A stretch of DNA of 61,932 nt from a virus, in IMG/VR virus record IMGVR_UViG_3300020578_003649, positions 1-61,932 of that record. One strand, given 5' to 3'. The position numbers were made by a program, and so were the translations under genes. Of the stretch, positions 13,776 to 22,579 are shown piece after piece; the first letter of the stretch is position 1; every line of letters begins with the position of its first letter. Below the pieces are notes generated by a model. The model worked only from the letters and a program-made list of their open reading frames with translations. It was not told the origin of the DNA and made no database searches.

Positions 13776-15851
13776 GAATTTTGTATTCAATGTTCTGGAT
13801 ACTTGCAACATATTTTTTGGATCAATAAACTCCGAATCCATACCGTACATCTTTTGGAACATTTCACGATCTGATTCATGGTAGTGACTATTCGAATCAT
13901 ATGTGATGAAATAGCTTATGATATTGATATTATTTTCACGGAAGTTATTGATAACTCGACGCGTGAAGTTAACACCATTATAATATTGAGCACAACCATA
14001 TACATTGGTTGGAGCACCATCTGAATAATTCACAAAGATACACTCATCGCCTTTTGCATCAGCCTTGATATACTTCTCGATACTCTTGAAAGACAATCCT
14101 TCTGGAGTACAACCAAAGCAATCCAAGTAACGGAACATGTTGCGAATCTTACTCATCTTGTCTTTTGCAGAGTCATATGCATACACAGTAACACAACGCT
14201 CTTTACCACTTTGTGAGTCAGTGCCTCGTAGTGAAATTTGCACTCGGATACCTGTCGTCATGGAAGCTGCTTGTGCAACTGCTACTGCTGACGTGATTGA
14301 GTTGTAAAACTTCAAACCATCCATTGAGCCTGATGCATCAATTGAAATGTGAATGAAATAATTCTTGAAACGATCTGTTACAATGCGATGGAATACATTT
14401 GCATTGTCATAGCCAAGCTGTGAAATCAATCTGCGATCAATCTTACCTGATTCAAGTCGAGTGCTTTTCAAACTGCGATCTGCATTACGAAGCTGCAGCT
14501 TCTTGCCAAGTTGCTTGCCTAATACCAAACCACGATCAACTGCTTCTTGATTCTTACGAATGTCTCTTGAATAATATGAGTCACGATTAATGTCATCATT
14601 AAAGTCTAGGGTACCATTTATGTATTCTGCAGCATAGTTTGCAAATAGTCTCGGCATTGCTGTAATGATAGCAGGAGTCAATTTGCGAATAACAATTGCA
14701 TCAATGATATCTGCATTGCCAGCACCAGTAGCTACTTGTACCGTCTCGGTGCCTGATTCTTGGATTGCTTTTACAATGCTGGCTTGCGCATTAGTCAACC
14801 GACCTGTCTTTTTCAAAATGCCTTTAACAAACTTGCGTTGTGCCTCAATAGCTTTGTCAAGTTTCTTTTGCTCGGATGGAGATAATGTCGAAGCATTTTT
14901 GGAATTGATATCTCCTTCATCACCATCACCTTCAGAATCTTCATCATCTTCTGAATCTTCATCATCATTGCCACTGCCTTTGTTGGTACCTTCGTAATTA
15001 TTGTCACTTTGTGAACCATCACCATTATCTGAATCATCCTGTTGTGCTTGCTCAGGTGTTGCTGCAACTGCCGCTTTGATCTGCTTATAAATCTCAATTG
15101 CAACTCGAAGAGCATCCTCGGTAGTTTTAAGTCGATTGATATTGCGAAGATCAATAGTATTCCAAATAGCTTTCAAAGCACCGAGTGCATTCAAATCGCG
15201 ATTAGGATTAGTGAAGTTAATGATGTGAAAGAAATAATCATCCCAAGTCTCCTGTGTCTTTTCACCATTACGAAGAGCTTTATCAATAATCTTATCATTG
15301 AAATAAGCATCATACATTGCTTCATAATACATGCGGTAACCTGGAGCTGTCTTGTAAATGTGAAAGTCGATGCGCCGGTCTTCAATCCAATTGAGTAGAT
15401 CCTTGACCACTGCATAATCGCGTTCAGTCATTGTCATATCCGGATCAATACCTGAATATTGACAAATCTGAGCCATCTTAGTATTACCTAAATAGCTTGT
15501 ATAACCGCCTGTTACGGATTTGAATAGCGAAAAGTCTGTGAGTGCAATATGCGAGCCTTCATGTAATGCCAATCCAACTGCAGGGTCAAAATTCTTGCCA
15601 TCTAATTTAGTGCCAATAACAACCTTTTCGCCGTCGGTGTAACTATTATCACTACTTTGGAATACTACTGGAATTGCACGACCGGTAACAATATTTACAA
15701 AGTTACCAATTGCACGTTGCGTTGCAGCTAACTTGGTATAGTCAATACCTGTTTCTGATTTGAAAGTGGTATCAAAATCATCATTGAGCCAAAAGCTTGA
15801 TGCTTGAGTGTCTTTATACTTGCCGCCTAATATTTTATCGATAATACTCAT
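13758..15851 (-). CDS. VWA-domain protein (CobT/ViaA-like), 697 aa
   Basis: N-terminal alpha/beta region includes an HEGSH-type stretch (GLALHEGSHIALTDF) and a central low-complexity acidic linker (DNGDGSQSDNNYEGT..., then EDSEDDEDSEGDGDEG), which is a CobT-like layout. The C-terminal VWA domain has a MIDAS motif (DASGSMDGL near residue 500), Thr in TPEGLS and Asp in NYSDGAPT. With the MoxR ATPase next door it forms an AAA+/VWA pair (the RavA-ViaA, CbbQ-CbbO and CobS-CobT logic), used to remodel proteins or insert metals. Phage homologs are often called CobT, but cobalamin synthesis is unlikely here. Confidence 0.85.
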   Translation of the reverse strand: MSIIDKILGGKYKDTQASSFWLNDDFDTTFKSETGIDYTKLAATQRAIGNFVNIVTGRAIPVVFQSSDNSYTDGEKVVIGTKLDGKNFDPAVGLALHEGSHIALTDFSLFKSVTGGYTSYLGNTKMAQICQYSGIDPDMTMTERDYAVVKDLLNWIEDRRIDFHIYKTAPGYRMYYEAMYDAYFNDKIIDKALRNGEKTQETWDDYFFHIINFTNPNRDLNALGALKAIWNTIDLRNINRLKTTEDALRVAIEIYKQIKAAVAATPEQAQQDDSDNGDGSQSDNNYEGTNKGSGNDDEDSEDDEDSEGDGDEGDINSKNASTLSPSEQKKLDKAIEAQRKFVKGILKKTGRLTNAQASIVKAIQESGTETVQVATGAGNADIIDAIVIRKLTPAIITAMPRLFANYAAEYINGTLDFNDDINRDSYYSRDIRKNQEAVDRGLVLGKQLGKKLQLRNADRSLKSTRLESGKIDRRLISQLGYDNANVFHRIVTDRFKNYFIHISIDASGSMDGLKFYNSITSAVAVAQAASMTTGIRVQISLRGTDSQSGKERCVTVYAYDSAKDKMSKIRNMFRYLDCFGCTPEGLSFKSIEKYIKADAKGDECIFVNYSDGAPTNVYGCAQYYNGVNFTRRVINNFRENNINIISYFITYDSNSHYHESDREMFQKMYGMDSEFIDPKNMLQVSRTLNTKFLEIAQ

Positions 15852-15867
15852 AACTCTTATTTTCTAT

Positions 15868-15896
15868 ATTATAAGAAATTAAATTCAAGTATCCAA
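15868..15896 (-). promoter_or_regulatory. Promoter TTGGAT-N17-TATAAT before the VWA gene
   Basis: Perfect hexamers and a 17-bp spacer, with leader ATAGAAAATAAGAGTT running into the ATG at 15851. Confidence 0.8.
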
Positions 15897-15905
15897 CCTG
15901 TACAG

Positions 15906-15935
15906 TAAAAAAGGGCGACATTTCTGCCACCCTCT
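15906..15935 (-). terminator. Rho-independent terminator
   Basis: GGGTGGC pairs with GTCGCCC (two GU pairs) around AGAAAT, then six T. It ends the ATPase transcript before the VWA promoter, so the two partner genes are separately transcribed. The hairpin apex closely resembles that of the terminator at 47937-47966. Confidence 0.8.
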
Positions 15936-15952
15936 TTTGAGCTATGAAAAAT

Positions 15953-17110
15953 TTAAAGAGAATTAGATTCCTCAGTCTCTACATCCGCTGCATTGAAGAT
16001 GTCATTCATCTCCGTAGCCATATGTTTCTGGATAATTTGTTTAACGAAAACACGTTCTGAATCCGTTCCGCCCGATGCATCAAAGAAAGGAAGGATTGCT
16101 ACCTCTGCTGCTTCTGTAAGCGAAAACCCATCTGCTAACAATTCACACAATCTAACTGTCATACGAGTTGATACCATTGTGGTAAGTTTACCATCTTCCG
16201 ATCTCCATTCTTTGCGTGTTGCATCTGCAATATCAGCAACTGCGTGGATAAGAGCTGACGATACATTATCTTTAAAGCGACGAGACAATAAATCTTCTTC
16301 TTGAGAAAGAGTCAAGATATCAACCTCAATGATTTCAAAACGATCCATTAATGCTCGGTCCAATACTCGGGTCGATGTATACTCCGTACCAATGTTTGCT
16401 GTAGCAATAAAGGATACTCCTTGTGCAACGTGAATAGTCGGTGCATTGATATCTTCATCAAGTCGAAGGTAACGCTGACCTTCATCTAATACTGTCATTA
16501 AGATATTCCATGCTTCTGGATGCGCACGAGATAACTCATCTAAAAGCACGACTGCATTCTCGGTTTGAATTGCTTTTACAAATGCAGACTCATCAAATGT
16601 TGTCTGTCCATCTTTAAAGTGAGTGTTACCAATAAGCGTCGCTCTAGGATCTTGAGTTGCACCCAAGTTAAAATAAAAGAAAGGACGATTAGTTGCCTTA
16701 GGAAGATCCTTTGCTGCTTGTGTCTTACCACAACCTGCAGGCCCAACCATCATGATATTTTTTCCGCGAACTGCTGAACGAACTAAATATTTCCATTTAA
16801 CATCAGACATTTCTAATGTTGCAGGTTTGATCTTATGAGCATTCTGAATAAGTTGCATTACTGGATCAAGTTCTTTTTTCACTGACGACTCTGGTTGGGG
16901 TTTAGGTAAATCTTCTAATTCTAGGCCTTGTTTATTCATACGCTTCGCGCGACCCGATTCTTCATCAAATAAAAGAATTTCGTCATTATTGAATGCGTGC
17001 TGAATCATGATAGGACGGAACAACGCCGTTATATCTTTATCAGTACCAAATTCGATGATTACTTGTTTGCCGTTGACAATGGTTGGCACTCCAATTTTCT
17101 TGTTTTTCAT
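15953..17110 (-). CDS. MoxR-family AAA+ ATPase (CobS/CbbQ-like), 385 aa
   Basis: Walker A is GPAGCGKT (residues 123-130), Walker B VVLLDE, followed by the family's SRAHPEAWNILMTVLDEGQRYL. Sensor-type FIATANIGTEYTSTRVLDRALMDRFE comes next. MoxR proteins form hexamers that act on a VWA partner; here the VWA gene lies directly downstream. It is produced from a near-perfect promoter at 17128-17156. A role in metal insertion, protein remodelling or virion assembly is possible; the target is not readable. Confidence 0.92.
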   Translation of the reverse strand: MKNKKIGVPTIVNGKQVIIEFGTDKDITALFRPIMIQHAFNNDEILLFDEESGRAKRMNKQGLELEDLPKPQPESSVKKELDPVMQLIQNAHKIKPATLEMSDVKWKYLVRSAVRGKNIMMVGPAGCGKTQAAKDLPKATNRPFFYFNLGATQDPRATLIGNTHFKDGQTTFDESAFVKAIQTENAVVLLDELSRAHPEAWNILMTVLDEGQRYLRLDEDINAPTIHVAQGVSFIATANIGTEYTSTRVLDRALMDRFEIIEVDILTLSQEEDLLSRRFKDNVSSALIHAVADIADATRKEWRSEDGKLTTMVSTRMTVRLCELLADGFSLTEAAEVAILPFFDASGGTDSERVFVKQIIQKHMATEMNDIFNAADVETEESNSL

Positions 17111-17127
17111 AACTCTTTATTTTCTAT

Positions 17128-17156
17128 ATTATATGAAATAAGAGTTAAGAATCCAA
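17128..17156 (-). promoter_or_regulatory. Promoter TTGGAT-N17-TATAAT before the MoxR gene
   Basis: Exact hexamers, 17-bp spacer. The -35 and part of the spacer lie inside the end of the 41-aa gene. Confidence 0.8.
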
Positions 17157-17270
17157 TCTTTCGTCAACTTTTTTATGTTTCTTTTTGCGTGTATATGATT
17201 TTTTGTTCTTATGCACCACAGGCCGCGTTGCCTGCCAAATTTCCTGCATAGTTACTTCAATCTTTTCCAT
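17145..17270 (-). CDS. Small basic protein, 41 aa
   Basis: Reads MEKIEVTMQEIWQATRPVVH..., ending in a lysine-dense segment (KNKKSYTRKKKHKKVDERLD). Similar short basic proteins with a TRPV/RKKK layout are frequent in T4-like marine phages, but I know no function. The start has a neighbouring ATG context after the cargo gene at 17307. Confidence 0.5.
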   Translation of the reverse strand: MEKIEVTMQEIWQATRPVVHKNKKSYTRKKKHKKVDERLDS

Positions 17271-17306
17271 GATGTTATTATAGGAAAAAGGATACAAAGA
17301 TCCAAA

Positions 17307-18224
17307 TTACCACTTACGGCAAGACCAATATCTTGCAGATGTTCTGTCTTTGGCAGTATGACAACGGTGTCTTGCTCTAAACGAACGTCTACGTGCTGGA
17401 TCGCTCTTACGTATTCTCATATTAGGGTCGCCGAAGTTAACCTTTACAACGTTGCCTTTAGCATTTTTAACGTAGACTTTGAATTTCTTAACATCGCCGC
17501 GCATTGGTTTACCTAATTGTACTTTGCGTCCTTGATATTCTGCTTCTGTAATTACATCAAATTTACCTGCTTTGATGTCTTCCATCATTGCAATTGCACA
17601 TTCTGTACAGATTGACATTTCTTCCATATTTTCCTTTTTCATTCTTCCGCGTTTCATGTTAAGATTCCATTGAGCCATTTTTTGTCGTTCGCCTGTGGAA
17701 TTTTTTGCAATTTTTTCTAATTGCGAAATTGACATTTCTTGACTCACTCCAACTCGTTTAGATATTCCTTTACGCCCCGGATTCTTACCATCAGCAAAAT
17801 TTTCTTCTATTTCTTCATTCTTAGATTTTTTACCCCAATTCTTTGCACCTTTTTTTCTACAAGCTGAAAGTGCTAATGAACCATATGCCGACGGCCATGT
17901 ACCGCCATCGCGAGTATAACGAGCTTTTACTTTGCGATAACAAGCATCTCGTTTTGCTTTTTTCTCTTCATCAATAACAGTTTCAGCTTTTGGAGTACGT
18001 TTACCCATTCCAACTCTACGTTTTTGAGCAACTAATGCATCTTTTTCTTTTTTATCAAATGAGCTCCAAGTTTTCGGAGTGTCTGAAGAAACTTTTTTGC
18101 TAGGTCGACATTTCTTTACACCTTTAGTTTTGTCATTGCCGCAAGGTCTACCATGTTGGTCTACCCATTTTTCTTTAACCCAACGACGTAAATCTTCATT
18201 CATCAAATTTTGAAGTTTAATCAT
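17307..18224 (-). CDS. Basic virion-type protein with capsid-targeting-like leader, 305 aa
   Basis: The start at 18224 is fixed by a strong AGGAGG (18229-18234) and an ATGA overlap. The N-terminus MIKLQNLMNE matches the T4 capsid-targeting pattern, cut after (L/M/I)-x-Glu. Three segments follow: a DUF5872-like block (LRRWVKEKWVDQHGRPCG), a Cys/Lys-rich block (ACYRKVKARYTRDGGTWPSA...ALSACRKKGAKNWG), and a C-terminal block (VNFGDPNMRIRKSDPARRRS...CHTAKDRTSARYWSCRKW) familiar from marine phage structural proteins. The basic charge fits packaging with DNA. Likely an internal or structural virion protein. Confidence 0.7.
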   Translation of the reverse strand: MIKLQNLMNEDLRRWVKEKWVDQHGRPCGNDKTKGVKKCRPSKKVSSDTPKTWSSFDKKEKDALVAQKRRVGMGKRTPKAETVIDEEKKAKRDACYRKVKARYTRDGGTWPSAYGSLALSACRKKGAKNWGKKSKNEEIEENFADGKNPGRKGISKRVGVSQEMSISQLEKIAKNSTGERQKMAQWNLNMKRGRMKKENMEEMSICTECAIAMMEDIKAGKFDVITEAEYQGRKVQLGKPMRGDVKKFKVYVKNAKGNVVKVNFGDPNMRIRKSDPARRRSFRARHRCHTAKDRTSARYWSCRKW

Positions 18225-18973
18225 TGTACCTCCTGTCGAATTCCTAATTGTGGAATACGTTTTTTCCATACTGATAAAATTTTTGTTTTATCTTCCGGAG
18301 TTATTGATTTGTTATTCACCCATATATCTAAATAATCGTTAACAACTTTAGAAAATGGAGTTCTTGTTTTTTTAGCTCGTAAATATAAACCTTGAATCAT
18401 TGCATCTATTTCTTTAGGCAATGTAAAATATCGAGCTGGGGGCAATGCGCCTGCTTCTATTTTAGATCGAACAGCTTGGTCTGATGGAATAAATTTACTA
18501 TCAATTGTATTCCACCCCGATTGTGTTATATGTTCAATTTCATGACGAAGCGTGTCTCGCAAATCCATTGCGACTTCTGATAATAACTTAGGATATTCTG
18601 CAGGATCCATTTTGAAACGAATTTCAATAAGCGGCAATTCATCAGAGTGTCGTTTTGTATTATTATACGCATCACCTCCTACATGTAAGTCATTGTAACC
18701 TTCAATCCATTGAATTTTTAATTCTAAATAAAATTCAACCGGGATATCTGTATTTTCTACTTCTTCAAAATATATGTTATCAAATGCAGCCGGATCTTCT
18801 ATATTGGGTACTGGTTCGCCTTGTTTAAAATAAATTTTTTCGCCGCCGAAGAAACCTTCCGGATCATCTTTTGATGCAAAACTATCTTTAATTACATGTA
18901 GCAAAGTTTTTGATAGTTTAGTAACTAATCCATCATAACGGCCTTCTGCAATTAATTTTTTTAATGATATCAT
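18221..18973 (-). CDS. Putative zinc metalloprotease cargo protein, 250 aa
   Basis: Starts MISLKKLIAEGRYDGL, a capsid-targeting-like leader with an Ile-Ala-Glu cleavage site. In the middle the sequence DTLRHEIEHITQSGWN holds an HExxH zincin motif (His-Glu-Ile-Glu-His). No downstream third ligand can be assigned. Overlaps both neighbours by 4 bp (ATGA), forming an operon with the 679-aa and 305-aa proteins. Interpretation: a peptidase packaged in the head. The protease call rests on one short motif. Confidence 0.6.
   Translation of the reverse strand: MISLKKLIAEGRYDGLVTKLSKTLLHVIKDSFASKDDPEGFFGGEKIYFKQGEPVPNIEDPAAFDNIYFEEVENTDIPVEFYLELKIQWIEGYNDLHVGGDAYNNTKRHSDELPLIEIRFKMDPAEYPKLLSEVAMDLRDTLRHEIEHITQSGWNTIDSKFIPSDQAVRSKIEAGALPPARYFTLPKEIDAMIQGLYLRAKKTRTPFSKVVNDYLDIWVNNKSITPEDKTKILSVWKKRIPQLGIRQEVQ
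18229..18234 (-). promoter_or_regulatory. Strong Shine-Dalgarno AGGAGG
   Basis: A full AGGAGG four bases before the ATG at 18224, embedded in the last codons of the upstream gene. It decides the start of the 305-aa protein against the longer reading to 18269. Confidence 0.75.
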
Positions 18974-21009
18974 AATAAATCTTTTAGTTTAATAACACCG
19001 TCAGCTATATTTTTCATTTTAAGTATTTCACTTTTATTTGATCGCAATTGTTTTACTATCTGAGATACTAGTTGTTTATATTGTTTCGGAGAATTTGCAT
19101 GCAACGTATTAAATAATGTCTCCGTAGATCGATTTGTACCAAATTGTGACGTAGTTTTACTAAAAAGTAATTTCCGAACATCATTAGTAAAATACTTTGA
19201 ATTGTCTGTTGTAAAATATTTAATTGCATCATCTAAAACTTGCAAAGTTTTTTTCTTACCTGCAGTTTTAGCTAATTTATTTGTTCCATATACAATTTGT
19301 TCTAATGCCTGTGGCCTAAGTGCACTTTGTTCAAAATCATGAAAATAATAGTTTTTAAACCAATTTTTTGTTGGATTTTTAGCATCTGGTTGGAATGTCC
19401 AACGCATCCCCGCGCGCGGATCATATGATACATTTAATTTTTTACTTTGCGTAATAGCAGGATCTTTTATGTGGGCTAATTCGTGAGTTAATACACTTTT
19501 GAATTGTTGTTTATTAATTGTACCAGATTTAGTCATAAATCTTTCAGGTACCATATATATTTCGCCAGCATCGGTTGCCCAACCGCGTGATGTTTTCTCG
19601 CCGAGAGTTTCAGCCCTAGATAAAGTTACCATATGTACTTTAACATCTCGTGTTATCATACGGGGTTGGCCTGGCAGAATTTTAGTATGTTTTTGTCCTA
19701 TATTTGTTGGACTAGGAAATTCATATCTAGCAGCCATTGGTGCTCGTACATTTGCATTTTTTATGTTATATGTTTTAAAATATATTTCATACCAATTTTC
19801 TGGCGAGCCTTTTTGACTTAATTTAAATACATCATCTGCAATTTGATCTAAACTTTGTAATTCTGTAGGCGAAAATTTAATTCCAGCAGTGATGCCTAAG
19901 CCTTGCGCAGCAAATTTCTTTTCAGCCATTTGTTTTATATCTTGGTAAGTATATTTACCATTAAATATTCCAGATTGTACAGACTGCCATTCTTCAGGTG
20001 TTAACGATTTTTTATATGCTTGAAGTTTTGGATCTTTAAGAATAGCTTTCCATGTTTCAGCAGGTGTTTTTACTGAATCATATAAAAACTTTTCATGTTG
20101 TTGAAATTGTCTAATTAGATTTGCTTCGTCATCCGGTAAAGATGCCAATTCTTTCTCAGTAATACTTTTAAAGGATCCTGTTTTGTTAAAACTTTTAAAT
20201 TTTGAAATCTTTGCACCTAATTTTGCTAACGCTGCCCTTTTAAATTTTTGTACTGCAGGAATTCTTTGTACAACACGACTAATAAATGGTAATGCTGCAA
20301 AAAATGCAGAAACGCCGGCTCCAAATTTATTTCCTTCATCCCAATAAAGTTTTGCATCAGCTGTCATGGCTAAACTAGCTAAGCCAATGCCAACCGGGCC
20401 AGCAAAATAAAGTAATGATGCTGCATTTTCAATTCCAGCGTGCATTTCATGAGATTTAAATGCTGATAATAAATTAGTTGTATATGGCGCGTACAACGCC
20501 GGGTCCATTAACATTTTATACAACAAATCTTTTTTTATTGAATTTTTTTTCGATGCCCAATTGTTAAATAACATTTGCAATGTCTGAGCTTCAGATGGTC
20601 TTCGGCTACTACTAGGAACCATTCCTGCAGCGCCCGGGCGCCGATAACTAATCTCTTCGATTAAGTCTTCCCAAGTAAAAACTTTCTTAACTGTCCAGAA
20701 CCAATCTTTTTGAGGTAATACTTTTACTAAATGTTCAGCTACTTTATATAAGTCTCTGAAATCCATGAATTCGTGGAGATATTCTCCTAATCCACGATTA
20801 CCTGTTAATTTCTGCAATTCTCTATTAACTAGTTTATATTGTTCAATTGATAATATTTGTTTTATAGAGCTTAATGCTCCCTTTTCATTATCTAAAAAAA
20901 TACCTTTTGAATCATATATTTGTTGTGCTAGTTTTTTCGCAGCTTCTTGCTTTACTTGTTGTTGAGATTTGAATTTTTGTTCATCGAGTAAATTTACTAG
21001 CTGTATCAT
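18970..21009 (-). CDS. Large internal virion-type protein with HExxH motif, 679 aa
   Basis: I start at 21009 (MIQLVNLLDEQKF); the longer reading begins at a GTG. The leader matches the T4 Alt-type targeting sequence, with a predicted cut after Leu-Asp-Glu. A hydrophobic segment follows at about residues 205-260 (LLYFAGPVGIGLASLAMTAD, AGVSAFFAALPF), then a helical region. Late in the protein FKSVLTHELAHIKDPA is an HExxH zincin signature. A large protein with both a membrane-active stretch and a peptidase motif fits an injected protein. An ATATTTAT element (21014-21021) directly precedes the start. Confidence 0.65.
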   Translation of the reverse strand: MIQLVNLLDEQKFKSQQQVKQEAAKKLAQQIYDSKGIFLDNEKGALSSIKQILSIEQYKLVNRELQKLTGNRGLGEYLHEFMDFRDLYKVAEHLVKVLPQKDWFWTVKKVFTWEDLIEEISYRRPGAAGMVPSSSRRPSEAQTLQMLFNNWASKKNSIKKDLLYKMLMDPALYAPYTTNLLSAFKSHEMHAGIENAASLLYFAGPVGIGLASLAMTADAKLYWDEGNKFGAGVSAFFAALPFISRVVQRIPAVQKFKRAALAKLGAKISKFKSFNKTGSFKSITEKELASLPDDEANLIRQFQQHEKFLYDSVKTPAETWKAILKDPKLQAYKKSLTPEEWQSVQSGIFNGKYTYQDIKQMAEKKFAAQGLGITAGIKFSPTELQSLDQIADDVFKLSQKGSPENWYEIYFKTYNIKNANVRAPMAARYEFPSPTNIGQKHTKILPGQPRMITRDVKVHMVTLSRAETLGEKTSRGWATDAGEIYMVPERFMTKSGTINKQQFKSVLTHELAHIKDPAITQSKKLNVSYDPRAGMRWTFQPDAKNPTKNWFKNYYFHDFEQSALRPQALEQIVYGTNKLAKTAGKKKTLQVLDDAIKYFTTDNSKYFTNDVRKLLFSKTTSQFGTNRSTETLFNTLHANSPKQYKQLVSQIVKQLRSNKSEILKMKNIADGVIKLKDLL

Positions 21010-21013
21010 ATTA

Positions 21014-21021
21014 ATAAATAT
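21014..21021 (-). promoter_or_regulatory. ATATTTAT candidate late-promoter element
   Basis: ATATTTATTAATATG: the element runs straight into the start codon of the 679-aa gene, leaving little room for a leader, so it may alternatively mark an RNA-processing or initiation site. Confidence 0.35.
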
Positions 21022-21575
21022 CACTCAAGTAAATTGTAATTCCAATATTTTTCTTTTTCTTCATTATACGGATTACCTGTTTGTTGATAATAACAATTTA
21101 GACAAAGCATTTGTAAATTTGCAACAACGTGATTAGTTTCGTCACCATCTAGATGATCTAGTTTCAATGGCACTGTATCATCTGTTATTCTTCGTTCTGA
21201 ATAACCACAACTTGCACATTCTTCTTTAAAGATTCCTAATGCCAATAATCTATTTCGAAGTTTCCAAGAAGGATAGTTAGGATGCTTACCTGACAATATA
21301 TTATCAATAGAGTAGATACCTTTTGATGCTTTCTGAACATCTTTAGGGATACCTACTCCAAATTGATTTTTATGTAGCTCATATAATGTTTTACCAGTAT
21401 CTCGATCTGTATATAATCGAGCATACTTTTTATAAGTAGTAAATGATACTTTAAGAAAGCGAGCGGCTTCTGCATTAGACTTTGTATTTTCCATTGCATA
21501 ACGAATTTCACTTTCTGGTATATCTAAAGCAGTTTTGCCTATACCATATACATACTTATATTGTTTATCTGCCAT
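21021..21575 (-). CDS. HNH endonuclease-like protein, 184 aa
   Basis: N-terminal half looks like a helix-turn-helix DNA reader (SNAEAARFLKVSFTTYKKYARLY). The C-terminal half has a zinc/HNH core: CASCGYSERR, then LKLDHLDGDETNHVVANLQM, then LCLNCYYQ (two CxxC pairs flanking a D-H-L-D-G-D/N-H core). Likely a free-standing homing endonuclease or DNA-nicking enzyme. It opens a five-gene insert, driven by the promoter at 22580, that splits the cargo block. Confidence 0.8.
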   Translation of the reverse strand: MADKQYKYVYGIGKTALDIPESEIRYAMENTKSNAEAARFLKVSFTTYKKYARLYTDRDTGKTLYELHKNQFGVGIPKDVQKASKGIYSIDNILSGKHPNYPSWKLRNRLLALGIFKEECASCGYSERRITDDTVPLKLDHLDGDETNHVVANLQMLCLNCYYQQTGNPYNEEKEKYWNYNLLE

Positions 21576-21961
21576 TAATAAACTCCATGTTTACGAAGCT
21601 CTGACACAGCATCGCGAGGCATCGTTTTTGTATCATACATTTCTAAAAGCATTGATTTTAATTTAATTGCTTGATCATTAAAAAATGATGAATGCACTTT
21701 AGATTGTTTTTGAACTTCAGCAATCCAAAATGAATAAACTGGAAATGCATCATCAAATCTATCAGCATCGGTTCGATTCTCCCAATATTCAATTTGATCT
21801 TTCAATGGCCACATATGAATTGGAAGATCTGGATCTTTTCTGATACCGGGTTTACGTACTAAATGTTTTTCTTTATTCATATTCTTTGATATGAATTTGT
21901 CCATAATGTTAATTGAACGATCCTTCGGCGATTCGCCAGTGTGTGCAGATTTTCTACCCAT
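21575..21961 (-). CDS. Hypothetical protein, 128 aa
   Basis: Basic N-terminus (MGRKSAHTGESPKDRSINIM) then a helical, aromatic body (DQIEYWENRTDADRFDDAFP...). I see no known domain. It abuts the HNH gene (1-bp overlap), so the two are probably made together. Confidence 0.6.
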   Translation of the reverse strand: MGRKSAHTGESPKDRSINIMDKFISKNMNKEKHLVRKPGIRKDPDLPIHMWPLKDQIEYWENRTDADRFDDAFPVYSFWIAEVQKQSKVHSSFFNDQAIKLKSMLLEMYDTKTMPRDAVSELRKHGVY

Positions 21962-22139
21962 TTGTTTTTATTTTATTTGTTAGTATAACTATTTTACGCC
22001 ATGCATCTTCTGCTGCATAGATATATTTTTTAAAATTTATGATGTCTCTTGATTCGCGGGCTTTGTCAGCTCGTTTCATATTTCTATGATATGTTGCATG
22101 TAACAACCCAATTTTTATTTTTATAATAAATGTAATCAT
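21954..22139 (-). CDS. Hypothetical small protein, 61 aa
   Basis: Reads MITFIIKIKIGLLHATYHRN..., a hydrophobic start followed by a charged helix (ADKARESRDIINFKKYIYAA). Possibly membrane-peripheral. Overlaps the ClpS-like gene by 4 bp and the 128-aa gene by 8 bp. Confidence 0.5.
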   Translation of the reverse strand: MITFIIKIKIGLLHATYHRNMKRADKARESRDIINFKKYIYAAEDAWRKIVILTNKIKTNG

Positions 22140-22402
22140 TTTACTTGTTTTTTAACTATAGTTTTCAATTTACATTGATTAAGTATATTACTAACATGCA
22201 TACATTCTTCATAACTATCTGCGTATATCGCACACAGTTTTGCTTGATCAACTATTATTGCACATTGATATGCTTGCAATTCATTAAAATCACAGTATGA
22301 CATCAAACAATCTACAACATGATCAAATGTAATTCGATCATCATTGTATAAGACTACTTCATGAAGTCCTTTGTTAGATTTTTTGTAAACTTTCTTTGAC
22401 AT
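22136..22402 (-). CDS. clpS: ClpS-like Clp protease adaptor, 88 aa
   Basis: ClpS hands N-degron substrates to ClpAP. Blocks line up with bacterial ClpS in order: HEVVLYNDD (residues 14-22, the NDD lining the N-degron pocket), then ITFDHVVDCLMSYCDFNELQ, then AYQCAIIVDQAKLCAIYADS, then the last strand LKTIVKKQ. Bacterial ClpS keeps a His that contacts the substrate amino group (the first His of AVHYQG in E. coli); here the aligned residue is Asp (IIVDQAK). It may therefore redirect or block the host ClpS/ClpA rather than copy it. It sits in a small insert driven by a TTGGAT promoter inside a virion-gene block. Confidence 0.75.
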   Translation of the reverse strand: MSKKVYKKSNKGLHEVVLYNDDRITFDHVVDCLMSYCDFNELQAYQCAIIVDQAKLCAIYADSYEECMHVSNILNQCKLKTIVKKQVK

Positions 22403-22574
22403 CTCTAATTATTACACATTGTTCAAACAATTCGCGATCTTCTGCAAAACGCAATGATTCGTTTAAAAATTTCATTTTACGTTCAGTATCCCAATATTCA
22501 GGCCAATCCCATTTATCAGTAGCCATTACGTTGATAGAATCAACAAATAAACGTTCTATGAAATTATGATCCAT
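22374..22574 (-). CDS. Hypothetical protein, 66 aa
   Basis: MDHNFIERLFVDSINVMATD..., acidic and helical. Unknown. First gene after the promoter at 22580-22608; its last 29 bp overlap the ClpS-like gene. Confidence 0.55.
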   Translation of the reverse strand: MDHNFIERLFVDSINVMATDKWDWPEYWDTERKMKFLNESLRFAEDRELFEQCVIIRDVKESLQKI

Positions 22575-22579
22575 AACTT

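Noticed and set aside
14665-14997. Plus-strand 110-aa ORF with a long Ser/Pro run
   Set aside because: Mirror of the acidic GAT/GAA linker of the VWA protein.
13758-17110. Cobaltochelatase CobS/CobT for vitamin B12
   Set aside because: Only the AAA+/VWA architecture matches; no CobN or other cobalamin genes are seen, so the B12 label would be misleading.
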